A stretch of 64,000 nt of DNA from Paragordius varius. Taxonomy: Eukaryota; Nematomorpha. The stretch is from contig OZ176059.1 in assembly GCA_964247055.1 (NCBI GenBank), positions 2,356,001 through 2,420,000 of the forward strand, in the 5' to 3' direction. Both the position numbers and the translations under genes were made by a program. The notes under the pieces were generated by a model. The model was given only the letters and a program-made list of their open reading frames with translations. It did not search any database and was not told the origin of the DNA. Position 1 is the stretch's first letter. Every line of letters begins with the position of its first letter. Below are positions 35,387 through 47,800 of the stretch, one piece after another.

Positions 35387-36299
35387 GTTAGTCTTTTTTG
35401 GAGTCATGGTTTTATTATTTTTTCGAATAGAAAATTATGATTGGATTCTAAATTAATAAAATATCAAAAATTAAAAAACGTACAGCCGATTCTATATATT
35501 TTGGGCACTCATTCTACAAGCGCTTAATAATTAAAAATTAAAAAAAAATCAATTAATGAGTTATAAATTTTTTCCACCCAATTTGGGCAGGTCAAAATTA
35601 TCGCAAATGCTCAATTTAAAATGAAATTATAAATTTCTTAAACTATTACCATATATTTGTTGTAGTAATTCTATAAAAAATTATATTTGTTTAAGTTGTA
35701 TGGCTGTTTTAACCAGAATCACATATGTTAGCAATTATATTTTTTGTAATGTTTGATTTAAAAGGTATCCATAACAGTTTCGAACACGCTGTATCAATAA
35801 TTTAATTTAGTTTATCTGACCATCTCAAACCATTTTACTAAGGTTTATTGTATATTGTATTAGACATTTATTGTGTGAACTGCCTTTTATTATTCAATTC
35901 CAAGATTCTTAAATGGTTTATGGTTAACTAACTGATTTTATATATAAGGAGAGCTTTGGAGCTATAAAATAATTATAACAAATACCAAATCCTTACAGTT
36001 AAAATTTAGAGTACTACTTGTTAATAGCCCTATCTTTTTTATGGCCGTGCCCATCTTTTTTTTCAACCGCGCATAGCATTTAATTATAAAAAAACGATAT
36101 CGAATTTTAATAAATCGATGAAATATATTGAAATATTCTAAAATTTTTTATTAAATATGATGTAAAGAATACGCATAGATATCCCTATAAAAAAATATAT
36201 TTAAAAATTGTATACTTTGCTCCATTGCAGAAATACGCAAAATTAGCGCATCTATCAAATAATTTTTTTAGCTAAAGACTTTAATTTAAATACCTATAT

Positions 36300-36620
36300 A
36301 TGAAGCAAAACAACATTTATATAAATTTTTTGGATGTGGGTTTCGAAAGCAAATGTCCGAACTACATCAAAATAAAGTTTTCTTAAATAAACGCAGAATA
36401 GCCAATAATTCGCGATAAAATTTATATTATAAGTTATGACAAACTAGGTTTATTTATGAAAAATACATAATTTTGCTATTAAATGTTAGCAATATATGTT
36501 GAAGCGCTTTTTATGGTATTTTCAAGCAGATTGGGAATGGTATAAAACATAAGCATTTTATATAATTTGATGATGCTGAAAATTTTTATCAACTCAGGTT
36601 TTGATTCAAAGATTCGCTTG
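36300..36620 (+). repeat. Dispersed repeat R2, copy 2
   Basis: In order it carries AAGCAAAACAACATTTATAT, GGATGTGGGTTTCGAAAGCA, TCTTAAATAAACGCAGAA and ATAATTTGATGATGCTGAAA. The same landmarks recur in the same order at 49650 and 62885. Confidence 0.45.
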
Positions 36621-36649
36621 ACAGGGGAACATTTAAAATACTTTAATTA

Positions 36650-36790
36650 AGATTATCTATCTCAGAGATGTAGCTTGCTTTTCTGGCTGGCGATTACGCC
36701 TTACATCCCCTTGCATTTTAAATTCAAACCGTGAGCGGGAGGAAATCCCGTTGTTGGGCACAGGTGTTGTTAAATTATTATTATTATCTG
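36650..36790 (-). mobile_element. Possible tRNA-derived SINE
   Basis: An isolated G+C-rich island of about 130 bp. On the minus strand TGTGCCCAACAACGGG resembles a tRNA A box and GGTTTGAATTT resembles a B box about 35 nt later. AAGGCGTAATCGCCAGCC follows. A (TAA)n-like run and a short direct repeat (GGTGTTGTT) lie at one side. No tRNA fold is complete, so this is tentative. Confidence 0.3.
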
Positions 36791-37469
36791 AAGGTGTTGT
36801 TGTCGGATTTTACAATTTTATAAAAATATTGGGTCACCTTTGTTGGTCAGTAAAGTGGAATTGGTATTATAATTACATTATGCTATGATTGCAACATTTT
36901 ATAATTTTTGTGCGGTATAATTTTCTTTGAATTTACGTTTTTTATTTTGAGAACCGCTAAGTTTAGGCATTCCTGATAATAATAATTTAAATAAAATAAT
37001 TAATTTTTTTATCTGAACTATTATCCTATCCTATCCTTCAAGATTATTTTACAGAGCGAACGATTGGTTGGAATAAAACTTAAAAATGTTAAATTTTTAA
37101 GTAAAAAAAGAGGAATTTCAACCAAAACCGTTTTAGGGTCCGGTTCCAAGTCAGTTTTTTCTGATTTCGGTCTCCGTTATATTTTTTAATGAAGAACTAA
37201 TTCCAAAACGGTTTCCCTATATTTTGATAAAAATCTTAATTGTTATTTTTTGAGACAACAGATAAACAAATTGGACGTTATAATGGTCATGAAAACAAAC
37301 AATATAATTGTTAAACGGTTTAAACGTTACTCTAGTTCACTTTGCAATATTGATCTATAAATATATTTAATGGCAATATGCTACTATATAAATACTTGAA
37401 ATAGGTATCGTAAAAATCTATAATCATAATTTGATGCCAATCTAATGGATAATGAATAATAAAAAAAGA

Positions 37470-37860
37470 AATATTTTAAATTCAGGACGAAAAGAGTAAA
37501 TTTTTAAATGAGCAGGAAAAAATGGTTATAAGGGAAACAAAAAAGGAAGAAAAGGCGGCATAATGTATGTAGATGGTAAACCAGCCTAAATTGGGAAAAA
37601 ATAATTAATATTTATTTTGGAATTTGCTCTCTCTTAAATCCTGACAATAATAATTTTAACATAATGGGTGGCATTGAGCAAAAATATTTTTGAAAGATAT
37701 AATAATGATCTTATCCTTACATCTGACACTTTGGTGATTTAAAGCAAATTGAAGGTAGATATAAAAATGATATGAACAGGCTGAGGTTAAGAAAGGTAGG
37801 CGCTTGAAGATAAAGTGGAGAGATATACTAAATAGGATATGAAACATTTGGTTATATTTT
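37470..37860 (+). mobile_element. Probable LINE remnant
   Basis: The plus-strand frame near 37790-37845 gives VKKGRRLKIKWRDILNRI before a stop. This resembles the Arg/Lys-rich tail of LINE proteins (GRR...RWRDDI). The upstream part is rich in purines and too decayed to place. No reverse-transcriptase core can be seen. Confidence 0.35.
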
Positions 37861-40800
37861 TGACCAAATGAGAATTTTGATCAAGATTGAAGGTGAACAC
37901 TCAAAATGGGTGATTTTTATATGCATTTATTAAATTATAACTTTTAAATTACAATCCGACCCTTTCAACTATGGCGCCCGGTGCATCAGCCCCCTTCTCC
38001 CATCTACACCACTGACCTATCCTCCTTAATCTTTTTCATTTGCATTTTAGCCTGTTCTTGAGAGTTGTATATCGTAGTTTATTAAGTGTCTTGTAAATCT
38101 TTCTTTTGCTTTTATGGTTAATATGTTTGTGGTACAAAACATACACGTTAACAAATTATTATTATTATATAATAATTTATAAATGGGATATTAATATCAT
38201 TAGCAGATGATAAAAAGTAATTTATTTAAATTGGTTTTAGACCGTTTTAAGCAAGTTCAAAATTACCTTAAAAACCGTTACACCTTGTATTTAAGTTAAT
38301 TTAAATATATATATATATATATATATAAATATATATGCATTTAAAAATTTATGCAATCTCCGCCGCTTGAATTAAGAACACCCAATAAGGGGTAAAAGCG
38401 TGAAGCTCCTGGAGAATATAATTTAAAATTAGTCAAAATTTTTTATAATATAACAAAATGTTTTGGAGTTTAAGCCTTTAGCGTCTGGCGACAAATTGAT
38501 TTAAACATGATATGCGCTGATTACAGAATTTTCCATATGGAATAACTACCATAAAAATGCAAACAACTTTTTTAAATGGCTCTCGAATTTTAAATGGAAT
38601 TTTCTTTCATAAAATACTAGTTGTTGGCCACAAAATCAAAAACACCATTAGAATCCTAAAAATAATGATACATTTTTCTAGAATATAATCACCTTATAAA
38701 TTGTGTGCCGTTACAAATTGGAAATTTAAAGTTTGTATTAGTGCTTCCAAAAAATGTTACAAATATAGCTCAATTTAAATCTTTCATATAATCTTTTAAA
38801 ACAATCGAAAATTTAAGTAAATATCTACGGGTAATTGATACAATTACATTAGTACAATATAAACTCAAAATATTCTAAATACACCTAGGATTTTAATTTG
38901 TCAATAAGTCCCTGTAAGATGGCACTTTAATAATTTGAGTAACATAATGCGCAAAACGGGGACCATGAATGCTTAAATATATATATTCTCATATTTGAAT
39001 ATGCTGTTCTTATGATACTTTTAGTTTTTCACCTTGAGTCCTTAAATATATTACGTTTTGTGTTAATTGTTCCAAAAAATCAAAAAATTAGCCCATAATA
39101 TACCAAATAAAATTTTGTGAAGCTAACCAAAAATTATCTAAATATATCAAACTACATTTAAAAAGCAAAGCTATATTTATAAAAAAATTTAACTGATATG
39201 GGATAAATTTTTGGACAACTCTAAGATGAGCTATTTGGTTATAATAAACGAAAAACGCCCATATAAAAAATTTATTATCTGCTTATAACATTATAATTAA
39301 AAAACTATTTTTTTAAATATGCATGCTATTTAATTTTATCCAATATAAATGTATTGAAGTATGTTGGAAACGGATACAACACTTTAACAAATTTACCTTT
39401 TTAATGTAAATTGATGCTGAATTGTATGACCTCAGATTTTTGATTCAAAAGATGTACTTAATAATAAGTCAAACGAATTTTAAACAAAAATTAGATGTGA
39501 TAAATTAGCATTAAATTATACAGAATGTTTTTACAATATCAGAAAGCGTTTTTATACCATTTACCATACTTTAAAATTCCATCCAATACCCTAAAAATTT
39601 TATTTTAAGCTGGAAATTTATTTATACTAAAGACATCGGCATTTCGTTTATTTCACGAAATAGCCCGATCCAATAATCTAAAAATTTTGCAACCTTTATC
39701 TAATACAATATAAATATATTGCCAAAATTTAACTTGATATATCATAATAATCTAATAATTTTGAAATGAAGCATCTGTGTCTTAAACATTTTTTTAGCAT
39801 ATGTATGCTAACTTGGCGATTTACGATATGGAGCAGTTCTCACAAAAGTTTAAATATTTCTTTTAAATAACAAGTAAGGCCTAAAACAAAAGCACAAATA
39901 ATTATGTTTCATTAGTTTTGTCTGCATTGTAAATGGCAAGCTTATTCACTTTAAAACTTAACCATTTTTTGGGGGGTAAATTCTAACAATAATTGATATC
40001 ATTTATTTTTTTGATTGAAACTCTATGTTTTATGAATTTATTATTATCACAATGATTTAAAAATAAATTTCCGCCAACCGTTGCAAATTAATTCTATTAA
40101 ATGCTGGAATTTTTTTTAACTCGATTCAATATAAATTAATATATGATAAACAAAGCAGTACATCATTTTTTTACTTGTGTAATAAATGTTAAATCTTTGC
40201 TAAATAACATCGTAAAATTTATCTTGTATGTGTACTTTAAACATTATTAATCACATCAATATTACAGTTAAAATAATTTTATGGCTACCTAATAAATCTA
40301 AAAACCTCATGTAACTGCTGAATATATCTATTATATTTGTTACAGTTAATTCCTTCGTTATTTAAACAGAATCGATTCACTATATAATATACGACAATTG
40401 TACTTACTATATAGTATGTATGCAAAAAGGTATATTCAGCTTGAAAAATAAAAGTAAAACATATTGTTAGTTATTTTTTCAATAAAAACTGTTTTTGTGT
40501 GTGCTTAAAATCCTATCATCTATTCTATATAATGCGGAAATAAGGTCAAAAGTGGAAACATATATATTTTTTATAACGTTTTTTGTTCAGTTCTCAGTTC
40601 ATGTGAAGATAACTAACTAACTGTTTTTGTTATAGGTTACCGTCATCCTATGTTAAAATATCGTTAATATATATATTTATATTTATTATGAACTATTCAG
40701 TACGACAGAGACAGAACACATTTAGAGCATGACAAAGTAAAATTATATAATTAAAGTTAAACATTATATATGATTTCAGTTCCTACATATTAAATAGTTA

Positions 40801-40970
40801 GTTGTGTGTATTACAATACCTAGGTGAATCAGGAATAATATATAAGGAGATATACTGCAGATTTTTTAAACGGAAAAAAAACTTTTACCTATTTATATAT
40901 TTAAGCGTAATTTATATTAATTTTAAATTTTTTTATTACAAATTAAGTGAAGATAAGCATATTATTTCAG

Positions 40971-41011
40971 TACAATGGTGTTACCCAAGAAAAAATTCCT
41001 GGCTCGATATA
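40971..41011 (+). CDS. Possible 5' coding exon of the ETS gene
   Basis: After ATTATTTCAG comes TACAATGGTGTTACCC: an ATG at 40975 in good context followed by 12 codons (MVLPKKKFLARY), then A/GTTAGT in phase 1. The acceptor at 41381-41382 is also phase 1, so joining gives an open frame into MEQTDKN and a 908-residue protein. There is no family support for these residues. The alternative is a start at 41412. Confidence 0.3.
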
Positions 41012-41175
41012 GTTAGTAAAATTTATTTTATATAACATTTATATACATTATAAGTTATAAAATTGAGAATTTGACAGCTTGAATACATTATGTTTGGTAT
41101 ATTATTTGACAAATTGATCTCTTATTAATTATATAGGCATGATGTAGTTGCAAATTTATCTTCTAAACATCCATT

Positions 41176-41360
41176 TACAGTCATGTATCCTTTATTTTAA
41201 CAAATTTTTTTTTTCGTTAAATGGGTATAAATATTCGGTAAAGAATGGAAAAAACAAGAGCTCACAATTCATATTTTTTTCCATTCTTTACCGAATATTT
41301 ATACCCATTTAACGAAAAAAATAAATAAATTTTTGATAAAATAAAGGATACATGACTGTA
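41176..41360. mobile_element. Near-perfect palindromic MITE (CAGTCATG type)
   Basis: The left arm TACAGTCATGTATCCTTTAT and right arm ATAAAGGATACATGACTGTA are exact complements at the ends. The match continues through CGTTAAATGGGTATAAATATTCGGTAAAGAATGG for about 80 bp per arm. Only about 20 bp of centre remains. TA flanks CAGT on both sides, as for Tc1/mariner relatives. It ends 22 bp before the exon at 41383. Confidence 0.8.
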
Positions 41361-41382
41361 ATATGTTCTCTATATTTTTTAG

Positions 41383-41886
41383 CCAATGTACGAAATTGTG
41401 GCAAATTAGCTATGGAACAAACAGATAAAAATACCAAATCATATCGCGAAGACGGGTTTAAGAGGAACACCCCATCTCATGTCATAGCAACTTCATTATC
41501 AAACGGTGCTCTCTTTCATAAAGGATTAAACAATGCCTCCAATGTCATAAGTCTCAATACTAATCTATCGCCCAGTCCCTGTACAAAAACTAAAATAAGC
41601 GTTGGAAATCATATTACCAGTGGTAGTATAAATGCAGACACACATAATAATAACATGATTGGATACAACAATATTGGCAGTGAGAATAGATGTAACATAA
41701 ATGATAACGTTATGACAAGAATATCAAATGTACCAAATGGTTTTCTTCCTAGCAACATGTTTACTGGGTACACCAGTGCCGATAACTCTGTTTCAAATCC
41801 ACAACCATTAGCCAGTTTTTCCGAATTTGAATTCATGCTATCATTGAATAATCACCCACAACACACGTTTCCAAAAATAATTAATG
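41383..41886 (+). CDS. ETS gene exon 1 (coding from 41412)
   Basis: The acceptor-like TATATTTTTTAG ends at 41382 and the first useful ATG is MEQTDKN at 41412. The frame is also open upstream to an ATG at 41352, but that lies in the palindromic MITE arm. The exon ends AAT G/GTATAA, phase 1. It encodes an Asn/Ser-rich region with no domain I recognise. Confidence 0.7.
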
Positions 41887-44800
41887 GTATAAAAATATTT
41901 TTAATGTGCTCCAAATTTACAATGTTTCAAATTATGTATTCGGTTAAGAATAGACATGAATAATTTTAACCATGTACTACCCATTTGCGTATCGGCCCGA
42001 TTTTCAATTCCTTTTTGTTTTATCCAGTCGGGTTTACATATTATTTTGCTGTTCGAATGACTTGACACTTGGGTTCCATTTTTTATATTGACGAAATGGT
42101 GCTATAGTCTTTATAATAATATGAATGTGTAAAAATCTAAAAAAATGAAATTATATATTTTTGCAACCGTTTAAAACCGCTCGGTTCCAAAAGCCCTTTC
42201 AGAAACAATGCGTATTATTTTATTAATCCAGAACGCGTTTTAAATACTATTCGAAACTATAAAATGCGATTATTATCTCTCTCTGACGTTTTTTATGTCT
42301 ATACATGTTTTAAAATGCACCGAAAATAATCTTTAAATTTTTGTTATATCATTACCGAATTAGTCTAGAATTTTTTAGTTCAAATTTAGTATTGTTTTAA
42401 ATTGCATAGGTTCTTTACCTCCAAGTCCAACTGATAGCGGTGTTTGCGATATAGATAATTTATCCCATTCCTCAACTACAGTACCTGCAGCGATGAACTT
42501 ACCCAGCGGTTGGCCAACAAGTAGTTTAAATGCTTTAACTATTCCCTCAAGCCTACCATATAATACATCAGTGATTGAAGTAAATACCGTAAGGGAATTG
42601 TCTAATGATCTCACATCCCCGCATACGAAAAACTACAATAAATTTAATAATACATATGCAAAAATTTATAACATTCCTATTATTAGTCAACAACAACAGG
42701 ATAGCATTAACAGTTCCGAGGAATTTAGACCAGATCAAACTGATAGGTTTAAGAATGAAGTCACGCACAGCGATGAACATAGGTTTATGCAATCATTTTA
42801 TCCTACCAAAACCGATAACAATTGGATATCGTCCATCAACACCAGTTATTATTATGCTAACAACCGAGTACAAACGAATCAAGGCATCATTAATAATTTA
42901 CACACTACTCTTCCATTTATGACGACACATGCTTACCCAACTTTGAAATTAGAGCCAGGTATGCTAGATTTTTTAATACTTATGTAAAATATGTATTGAA
43001 TATTTTAAATATCTTTGCACATGTACACAAAATGTATCCTGATGAAGAAATCCGTATATTCTAATGGATAAATATAGCAGGTTCTCATGGTGCTTTATAG
43101 TTTTGGGCTTTACGAGTAAATCGAGAAAGTTAAAAACACTTTTATATTTTTATAATTAGTTCATGTCGAAATATCGCAGCGCACTTTATGTTAACCTCCC
43201 AAAAAGTATCTATAAGATATATTATAATCTGTAAATAGAAAGCAAAACAATATTCAAATAATTAAAATACTTTACGAGAAAAACCATATGTAATTATTTA
43301 GAAAAGTATTTTTGTAAATCTCAAAGGTCAGTACCCGCAAGTCATCGACGGTCCAATTTAAATCCTTACGCGGCCCCTATAATTATTTCTAAATTTTTAA
43401 CAAAATAAGGATTTTAGACATTTACTGTGTCACAATGCCTTCACAAACATATTTTATCCTTAAATCTGGCAACCTTTTATTTAGTGATGGCTTCTGTACA
43501 CGTGATGGATATTTGAAAGTTCGCGTCCAAACTAAAAATTAATTGGCAAAAAGAATTATATTTTCTTGTATAAATAATGATAATAATTGAATGTTTGGTA
43601 CATTGGATATTTTTTTTCTAAAATGGTTCGACGTTCAAAAAGTTTCCCGACCCTTGACATAAATTGTTTTTATAGAGTTTTAATTATGCTTTAATATACC
43701 AGATGTTCTGAAAAATTAACTATTTCTTAATGTCAAAATCTCGCATGTACGAAATTATATCGCGCAATCTCGGCATTATTGCGTTAATTTTAGGGAAAGT
43801 AGCCTAATTTTTAGGTGCCTAAAATGTATGACTTTCAGAGCTCGTATCTAAAAATTAAAATTTAATATTTAAAATTATTTTGCTGTTTAAATAGGCTTTA
43901 TGATATATGTAATCATTATTTTGAAATGTAACACCAAAATATTTTACATAATATGGGCTAAATTTGCGTATTACGATACGGAGGATTAGCCCAAAAGTTT
44001 TTATGACTTTCTTGGGCCCAATACCAAAAAAACCATAATTTAAAATACATATATTGTAAGAACTACAATTTCGACCTTAAATCGATTTGGCACACTCTTA
44101 TATAATATGGCAAAAATGTGTCAGGATTTCCATAGTACTCTTAATCATAAAGCTTACGATTCAAATAAATTTTATCCACTTTAATCGCAAAGATAGGGCT
44201 CTATTTAATATTTTTTATAATGATTTATAGTTAGTTATGTTTCTATCAATTTACTGTTTTCATAAGTGGTAAAACCGGTTGATATATTTTAAAGGATAAA
44301 ATACCCAACCTTATTTTATATATTACCTACAGTTTCAGATGAAACATCCAATCAGTACGAAACCGAAATCTCTACAAATGACGAAGGACTAGGTAGCCGT
44401 TTAAACCAACACGCTTCACACATGCCCACACAAGATAAGTTAAATGGTAATGCATATTCAAACGCAAATTTTTACGATATAAATGATAATAGTAATAATC
44501 ACAATTTTTTGACATATAATTACCCGCTACCTGTCCATAACGGCATCATTGATACAGATTGTAAACTAGAATATATTCCTAAATCGCCCGATAAAAATTT
44601 AATGATTGAGCCGGGTACAGCTAAAATTGAAAACCAATTATTATCATCTGCCGGGACTACCTATACATCACCGTTAACTAATGAAACGTCTTCTAATTCT
44701 CTGTGTGCTTTGGAATCCTTTAGTGCTAACACGTTTAAATATTCATCGACTAAATTAACGCACAACTCCAACGATAACAATAGTCATCAATTATTACTAA

Positions 44801-47800
44801 GTAGTAATAACGATTATGATTACAAAATCAATGGAACTAACATGGATTCCCTTACTGCTAATTTTAACAGCAAAAATGACCCAAAGCAAATTGGTAATAT
44901 ATTTTTTACTGCTATATAAAATGTGCTATGCCAGGGGCGAAACCCAAACATAAACGATTAACCTTTTTTGAGATCTTTATAATAAAAACGGTACCAAAAC
45001 CAAACCGCACTTCTGGACTGTTAAAATTTCATCACTTTTATATAGTAAATTGTCAATTTATACGAAAACGTATGTAAAGGCAAATATTATTTAAATGTCA
45101 ATACTTTTTTAAACCTTAATTTATTTTATAAAAATATTTTACAATCGTCAAATACATATTTGATTCAATTACATCTATATATTATATTTTGCAGTTTATA
45201 ACAATCAATTATTAAATAAATCAAGTTTTAAAAGTATGGTTATTTTAAAAAAATAATATTTATATTTATTATTATATTTTTACGTTTTGTCCGCAAAATT
45301 TGAATTTTTTACTGTAAATAGAATACTTATAATTTTTAATAGAAAACTAACTTTTTTTCAATAATAAATTTTTTTAATTATACGTTTTTTTCTGTAAACT
45401 AATGAAAATAAAGCTCAAAAACTAGTAATTTATGAGTCCCAAATAGTATTACAAAAAATATGTTGATCCGGAATCAATATATATTAAAACCGGAACAAAA
45501 AAATAAATCGTTTTTAATTACCACCAAAAATCTCAATTCAACAGCAAAAGCCACCCATTAATGTTTATGTTCTTAAAATTATATAAATTTTTGATTTTTT
45601 ATTTTGTAGATGATATAATTAAACCAATGGATTGGCATACATTAACAACATCAAACTCCAAATTAAATGATAATAAAAAATTAGCCAAGGAGGGTATCCC
45701 ATTTTTTTTCTAAAAAAATTTTTAATGCCTTTTGTTAGGTCTATAAAATCAATATGTATTACGTTAATATTTCATGGTATTTTATATATATCGATAAAAT
45801 AGGCACTAAAAAATGGATAAAATCTCCAATTAATCTGCCATCATCAACATCATTCAATACAACAACAAAGTTTTGCCGTATACCATCAACTCCCCATAAA
45901 TTTGGGCATCTAACTTCTTCATTTGCACTGAGGCGAAAAGGTTTTTATAATATATATTGCTGTTAAATAATTGTTGAGGCCATGTCTTAAAAATATGCGA
46001 AATATAAAAAAATGGTCTTAACCGACGATTTTGTGTCATCTTTAAATTTGAAATTAATTAATTTAAATATATGTATATGGTTATATATAATAAAAACGTT
46101 ACCTAATAAAGTTTAAACAGTTTTTTACACTTACAAAATTGATTAACTCAAAAGTGTTAAAATCACAAAAGCTAGGTCACAATTCTTCATTAAACTTGCT
46201 TAAAATTTTAGTTTTGCCAAATTCTGACATTAAAGCTCATCAAATTATTTTTGTATAAATACCTTGGAAATCGTATGATTAATTGGATATTAACAATTTG
46301 ATTCAAATTGAAGGATCCAAATACCCCAGACTAAATTTGAGTGAGGATTTTTCAAAAACTACTGAAGGAAACGGTCCCAATTTAAATTTATGCTTCTATC
46401 CTAATAAAAATTATATAAATATGCCAAAATTTCTAAATAAAATTTTGTTTTGAGAAAAACTTCCATATCAAATTACTTTGACGCCATTTTTATTTCACAA
46501 AATTTTTGCACTATCGTCTTCGTTAAAATTTAAGAGTATAATGAAAGCCTAATTTTTATTTAAATTACAACTTACATTGATAGAAATAGAAAAAGCGGTT
46601 TATTTTGTATTATTTTTTTGATTTTACCATTTCACATATGTCAACTTGACGAAATTTTTACCTTTCGGTTTTAGCTTAAAATAAGTAATATCAAGTATTT
46701 TTTAATGAAAAATTTTATATATTTCGGTTTATTAATGTTATATAAGTGCAAAATTTTGCTATGGTTTCGATTCCTTCCATATTTTTTAAAGAATTTAATT
46801 TTAACCAGGCGGGGTATCCAACTACCCCAATTTGAATCGAAGGACTGAAATGAATGTGTTGTATCCAAGTGTTACATATAAAAATTTTAGCTAAAATTAT
46901 TATATTATTTTTGAATATTATAGGCCATCCATGCTTTAAAAAAACTTCAGGTATTTATCACAAGTTATGTAGTAGCATTAATTAAATTGTATATTAACTT
47001 TAACCGAATGCAATAAATACAACAAAAATTTTAATAAACCGCCACAACTTTCTTTTAAATATCTTTAGATTACCAAGCTTTCTTGAGTCTTTTATCTTAA
47101 AAATATATGATAAAATTTATCGCTTCTTTAATGTTTTTAAAAAGTTACCAAAATGCTTAATCAGCTGCATGCGCAACATGGCTTGTTGTATTAACTTCTT
47201 TTATATAACTTTCATTAAAAGCTTTTCCCTCTCTCTACTTATAACAGTCGATCCCCTAAAACGTACAAACAAACCCCAAATTTTGAGACAGTCTATTTTT
47301 TATTTTTAAAGATTGGTTATAGGATTTAATATTCACAAATTTATTCTCATAGTATATTAGAATTAAAGGTTTGTCAACGATTTGCTGCATAAAAACAATT
47401 GTTTTATAGTATGTAATCAATATATTTTTTGACATCAAATCATATATTTTAAGGTTGTACCACGTATTTATGGGAATTCTTACTCCAATTGCTACATGAT
47501 GAAACAGTTTGCCCAAGGTACATTAAATGGACTGATCGTGAAAAGGGTATATTTAAGCTGGTTGATTCGAAAGCCGTATCCAAACTTTGGGGTCGTCATA
47601 AAAACAAACCCGACATGAATTATGAAACAATGGGACGTGCTTTAAGGTCATAGAATTAATTAACCACTTAAGATAATATTTATATTTGTATTGTTCAAAA
47701 ATTAAAAATAAATTTTAATATGACAATCTTTTTCATGAAAGTTGCTTAGGGTAAATCATTTTGAAAACATATTATCATGCGAATAATACATGCTATTTTT

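Larger units (their letters stand above)
25370..41382. other. Large gene-free block upstream of both egghead and the ETS gene
   Basis: No host gene is supported in about 16 kb. The 5' ends of both flanking genes, which diverge from this block, should be at its two edges. Contents listed separately: dispersed repeats R1 and R2, a Ty3/gypsy relic, two Helitron-like copies, LINE remnants, one MITE, one foldback-like copy, a possible SINE and a palindromic MITE next to the ETS gene. 38300-40700 is plain A/T-rich sequence with decayed R2-like words. Confidence 0.5.

Noticed and set aside
40560-40900. Promoter and first non-coding exon of the ETS gene
   Set aside because: Several donor- and acceptor-like words occur, but nothing distinguishes a transcription start at this base composition.
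41352-41411. ATG at 41352 as the ETS gene start
   Set aside because: It lies in the arm of a palindromic mobile element and is followed by an acceptor-like tract ending at 41382; the encoded residues look like read-through, not protein.
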